A DNA stretch of 64,000 bases from Sulfitobacter sediminilitoris (GTDB taxonomy: Bacteria > Pseudomonadota > Alphaproteobacteria > Rhodobacterales > Rhodobacteraceae), in contig NZ_JAABNT010000002.1 in the NCBI RefSeq assembly GCF_010667575.1, forward strand, positions 310,001-374,000, given 5' to 3'. Position numbers and translations under genes: made by a program. The notes under the pieces are model-generated. The model was not told the DNA's origin, ran no database searches, and was given only the letters and a program-made list of their open reading frames with translations. Each line of letters opens with the position of its first letter. Position 1 is the stretch's first letter. Below, one piece after another: positions 61,500-64,000 of the stretch.

Positions 61500-63053
61500 T
61501 TATCCTCGAAATTGGCGCATGACCTTTGGATCAATGGTGCCTGCGCAAAGGAGCCCACCCCAAAGCGCGCCGGGGATTCCCGGACTTGCGACATCCTGAC
61601 CCGCAAGGAAAAGACCCGGAACCGGTGTCCGGGCACGCAGGGCATCCGACACGACGCGTTCTGGAGTTACATCAAGCCCATAGAACGCGCCTTTGCGGTG
61701 GCCTGTAAAGCTGACGGTGGAAAGTGGTGTCGACAGTTCCCGATAGACCACCAGCTTTGCAAGATCGGGAAAATGTTTCTCGTATTCTGCCATCAGGGTT
61801 TTCTCCGTCCGACGCTTGAATTCGGCATAATCGTCGCCCCGTGCGCCTGCGGGCAGGTCGGCCCATTTTTCCACTGTCTTCCAATCAGCCCACACAAGGA
61901 ACTGGCCCATATGCTTTTGCCGCTCTCCGGGGTCATGTGCCGGGTTCTTGAGGGAACCAAAGGACGCAACCATACATGGCGGGGGTCCGTCGGGCGCGTC
62001 TGTCCAGACGGCATCAACCTTGCCTTCGGGATAAATCCAATGGTTTGCTTTGGTGGCCCCAGCGGCTTCAACATCACCTTCAAAGCCAAGAAACAGGGTA
62101 AAGTGCGCGATGCTTGGGGGCAGAGCGCGGATTTCTTCAATCCAGTCGTCGTGGCCACAGTTTTCAGGCAAGAGCGTGTCAATCGTTTCCCGCGCACCGA
62201 TATCCGACACGACAGCCTTCGTGTGGAATTCCGTTCCATCGTCAGTCCGGACGCCGACAACTGTGTCGCCTTCAAAGACCAGACCAGTCACACGGACACC
62301 AGCGCGGGCCTCGCCGCCATTTTTGGTGATCGTCGGAATGATGTGGTCCGCAAAGGCGGCGCTGCCTCCTACCGGATACCATGATCCGCTCGGCAGATAG
62401 GCCCCGGCAATCAAGGCATGTATCGCAAAGCTGGCTTTGCTTGGCCGCCCTCCGTGATCGCCCCATTGCGCAGCGAGCACAGCCGCAAGCGCCGGGTTGT
62501 CCGTGATGTCGTCAATGACCTCCCGCGTGGTGCGGGCGCACCACTTTTCAATCGCATGGCGGTTCCACCAGTCAAGCATGTCGCCTGCGATTTCAGGCAT
62601 TGCCCGAGTTGGAAACACCTTGAGCATGGCATCCTGACCGTCGCGCAGCGCCTGGGTCCAGGCCTCGATAGCCTCGGCGTCATCTGGAAAACGGTCTTTG
62701 AGATCTCTCTCCTGCGCTTCAAAGGGCCGGGAAAGGGACAGCGGTTCAGCAGATCCGATATGCAAGTAATCGTAGACCGACCCCAAGGGTACAAATTCGA
62801 TCGGCGTGTCGGACAGCCAGTCTATCAACCGGCGCACGCGGTCTTCAGGGGCCATTTCGCTGAGGTAATGTATCCCGACATCCCAAGAAAAACCCTCGCG
62901 GGAAAAGCTGTGCGTCAATCCGCCTAGCGTTTGGTGCTGCTCAAGCAGAAGCACCTTATGTCCGACTCTGCTTAACGCTGAAGCGGCTGCCATCCCCCCC
63001 ATGCCTGAGCCGATGACTATGACGTCCCAACGATCTTTCTCTGAATCGGTCAT
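61500..63053 (-). CDS. Phytoene dehydrogenase-like NAD(P)/FAD oxidoreductase (CrtISO/RetSat-like)
   Basis: A 517-residue flavoprotein. The FAD motif DVIVIGSGMGGMAAASALSRVGHKVLLLEQH is near residue 10-40, GGLTHSFSREGFSWDVGIHYL near 45-65, and the C-terminal FAD-binding segment VPGLFLAGQDVASPGIPGALWGGLLCA near 480-505. It resembles carotenoid isomerases and all-trans-retinol 13,14-reductases. MTDSEKDRWD is chosen as start (GGGGTC upstream); 38 more codons are open but look non-coding. No carotenoid genes lie nearby, so a polyene or retinoid role is only suggested. Confidence 0.85.
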   Translation of the reverse strand: MTDSEKDRWDVIVIGSGMGGMAAASALSRVGHKVLLLEQHQTLGGLTHSFSREGFSWDVGIHYLSEMAPEDRVRRLIDWLSDTPIEFVPLGSVYDYLHIGSAEPLSLSRPFEAQERDLKDRFPDDAEAIEAWTQALRDGQDAMLKVFPTRAMPEIAGDMLDWWNRHAIEKWCARTTREVIDDITDNPALAAVLAAQWGDHGGRPSKASFAIHALIAGAYLPSGSWYPVGGSAAFADHIIPTITKNGGEARAGVRVTGLVFEGDTVVGVRTDDGTEFHTKAVVSDIGARETIDTLLPENCGHDDWIEEIRALPPSIAHFTLFLGFEGDVEAAGATKANHWIYPEGKVDAVWTDAPDGPPPCMVASFGSLKNPAHDPGERQKHMGQFLVWADWKTVEKWADLPAGARGDDYAEFKRRTEKTLMAEYEKHFPDLAKLVVYRELSTPLSTVSFTGHRKGAFYGLDVTPERVVSDALRARTPVPGLFLAGQDVASPGIPGALWGGLLCAGTIDPKVMRQFRG

Positions 63054-63371
63054 TTCGTGACCCCCATTTGTACTTGCGGTTGCCAGCGCCACCTCTACCG
63101 ACAGGATGTCTTGGCAGGCCTGCAAACTGGCACGGGGCGTTGTCTTGTGCCCTAAGGCTACAGTCACGGTCAGATCGAAAGTTGACTTAACTCAATCGGC
63201 ACGCAGCCCGCCAAAACCTTGATCGCGCGGCAACGATGCGTGGTGCTTCGTTGTCTGAAAGGCCACCTATCCGACCGTCTCTGTCAAAGTGGCGTCGCTG
63301 GACCGGGACACTCTACACCTTGAGGCCCAGCGTTCACCTCGCTAATGCTCTCCCTTAACAGGAGCACGCCC
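63054..63371. other. Intergenic region between the oxidoreductase and aroC
   Basis: 318 bp separating two divergent genes. It must hold both promoters. I see no gene, repeat or RNA element that I can support; a longer N-terminal frame for the oxidoreductase up to 63167 has poor coding character. Confidence 0.5.
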
Positions 63372-64000
63372 ATGTCCATGAACTCTTTCGGTCATCTTTT
63401 CCGCGTCACCACCTGGGGTGAAAGCCACGGGCCTGCCCTTGGGGCTACGGTCGATGGCTGCCCTCCGGGTGTGCCGATTGACGAGGGCATGATCCAGCAC
63501 TGGCTCGACAAGCGCAAACCCGGGCAGAACAAATACACCACTCAGCGCCGCGAGCCCGATCAGGTGAAAATCCTGTCCGGCACCTTTGAGGGGGTGACCA
63601 CAGGCACCCCCGTGCAGCTGATGATCGAAAACACCGATCAACGGTCCAAGGACTATGGCGATATCAAGGACAAGTTCCGTCCCGGTCACGCCGACATTAC
63701 CTATTTCCAGAAATATGGCATCCGCGATTATCGTGGCGGCGGGCGGTCCTCGGCGCGGGAAACCGCTGCCCGCGTCGCCGCCGGTGGCCTTGCCCGCGAG
63801 GCGATCAAGGCCCTTGCGCCCAATCTTCAGATCACCGGCTATATGGTCCAGATGGGACCGCACCAGATCAACCGTGATGCCTTTGACTGGGACCAGATCA
63901 ACGAAAACCCCTTCTGGGTGCCTGACGCGAAGGCTGCGACAGACTGGGCGGATTATCTGGATGGTCTGCGCAAATCCGGCTCCTCGGTTGGCGCAATTAT
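63372..64000 (+). CDS. aroC: Chorismate synthase AroC (5' part, cut by window end)
   Basis: The first 209 residues of chorismate synthase. Start [20 protein letters not shown], with AGGAG upstream; the signature [18 protein letters not shown] is at residue 16-33, and the FMN/substrate region [37 protein letters not shown] near 98-135. It makes chorismate from EPSP, the last step of the shikimate pathway. The frame is open to the edge; the missing part lies beyond 64000. Confidence 0.96.
   Translation, partial: MSMNSFGHLFRVTTWGESHGPALGATVDGCPPGVPIDEGMIQHWLDKRKPGQNKYTTQRREPDQVKILSGTFEGVTTGTPVQLMIENTDQRSKDYGDIKDKFRPGHADITYFQKYGIRDYRGGGRSSARETAARVAAGGLAREAIKALAPNLQITGYMVQMGPHQINRDAFDWDQINENPFWVPDAKAATDWADYLDGLRKSGSSVGAI

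Noticed and set aside
63342-63863. A 173-codon minus-strand frame at the right end
   Set aside because: It lies opposite aroC, whose frame (from 63372) encodes a textbook chorismate synthase running off the edge.
1-64000. CRISPR arrays, insertion sequences, prophage or integron sites
   Set aside because: No evenly spaced repeats, transposase or integrase genes were found. The single tRNA gene shows no duplicated 3' end nearby that would mark an attachment site.

Overview
The window looks like a chromosomal segment of a Roseobacter-group Rhodobacteraceae (Alphaproteobacteria). This is inferred from gene content: three TRAP transporters, one TctABC transporter, the petABC cytochrome bc1 operon, a stand-alone type II lumazine synthase under an FMN riboswitch, urtABCDE and a uniformly GC-rich composition. 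No insertion sequence, CRISPR array, phage or replication origin was seen. Both edges cut genes: a YcaQ-type protein on the left and aroC on the right.

Layout. (1) 1-7.1 kb: end of a ycaQ-like gene, then an IclR regulator at the end of a TRAP operon (dctP-dctQ-dctM, minus strand), with a divergent GMC oxidoreductase and a convergent Asp/Glu-racemase-like gene. (2) 7.3-14.9 kb: a plus-strand operon with an FAD amino-acid dehydrogenase, a TRAP transporter, a BASS-like membrane protein and pxpB-pxpC-pxpA (5-oxoprolinase), probably uptake and use of pyroglutamate or a related compound. (3) 15.1-21.0 kb: an ABC-transporter-like protein whose ATPase motifs are all degenerate but which carries an apparently intact cyclic-nucleotide domain, a DUF3307 protein, and a large glycoside-hydrolase-like protein with a C-terminal DUF4214 domain. 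(4) 21.1-28.2 kb: a LacI regulator divergent from tctABC, an acylating aldehyde dehydrogenase and an AMP-forming CoA ligase, together resembling a sulfoacetate (sau) pathway. (5) 28.4-35.0 kb: a small exported protein and the urea transporter urtABCDE. (6) 35.2-38.0 kb: a biotinyl-carboxyltransferase fusion without biotin carboxylase, and a DMT permease. (7) 38.0-44.6 kb: a seven-gene minus-strand operon with TRAP dctPQM, an amidase, a tiny membrane protein, a 2-hydroxyacid dehydrogenase and a 3-hydroxyisobutyrate-dehydrogenase-like enzyme. (8) 44.6-50.0 kb: a gene-poor stretch, an aldo/keto reductase, a hemerythrin, a gene graveyard (MetE-like, dctQ and dctM remnants), a FAH-family enzyme and a quinone oxidoreductase. 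(9) 50.1-64 kb: housekeeping genes, namely tRNA-Lys, dapF, mtaB, a monooxygenase-like protein, petABC, a GST, a PaiB-like protein, the FMN riboswitch with ribH2, thiBPQ under a TPP riboswitch, a carotenoid/retinol-type oxidoreductase and aroC.

The overall theme is scavenging of small organic acids and nitrogen or sulfur compounds: five binding-protein-dependent importers, each next to its likely catabolic enzymes. In all five, an intergenic hairpin follows the binding-protein gene, which would give the binding protein in excess. The least explained items are the catalytically dead ABC/cNMP fusion, the hydrolase-DUF4214 protein, the BCCP-CT fusion and the amidase TRAP operon.
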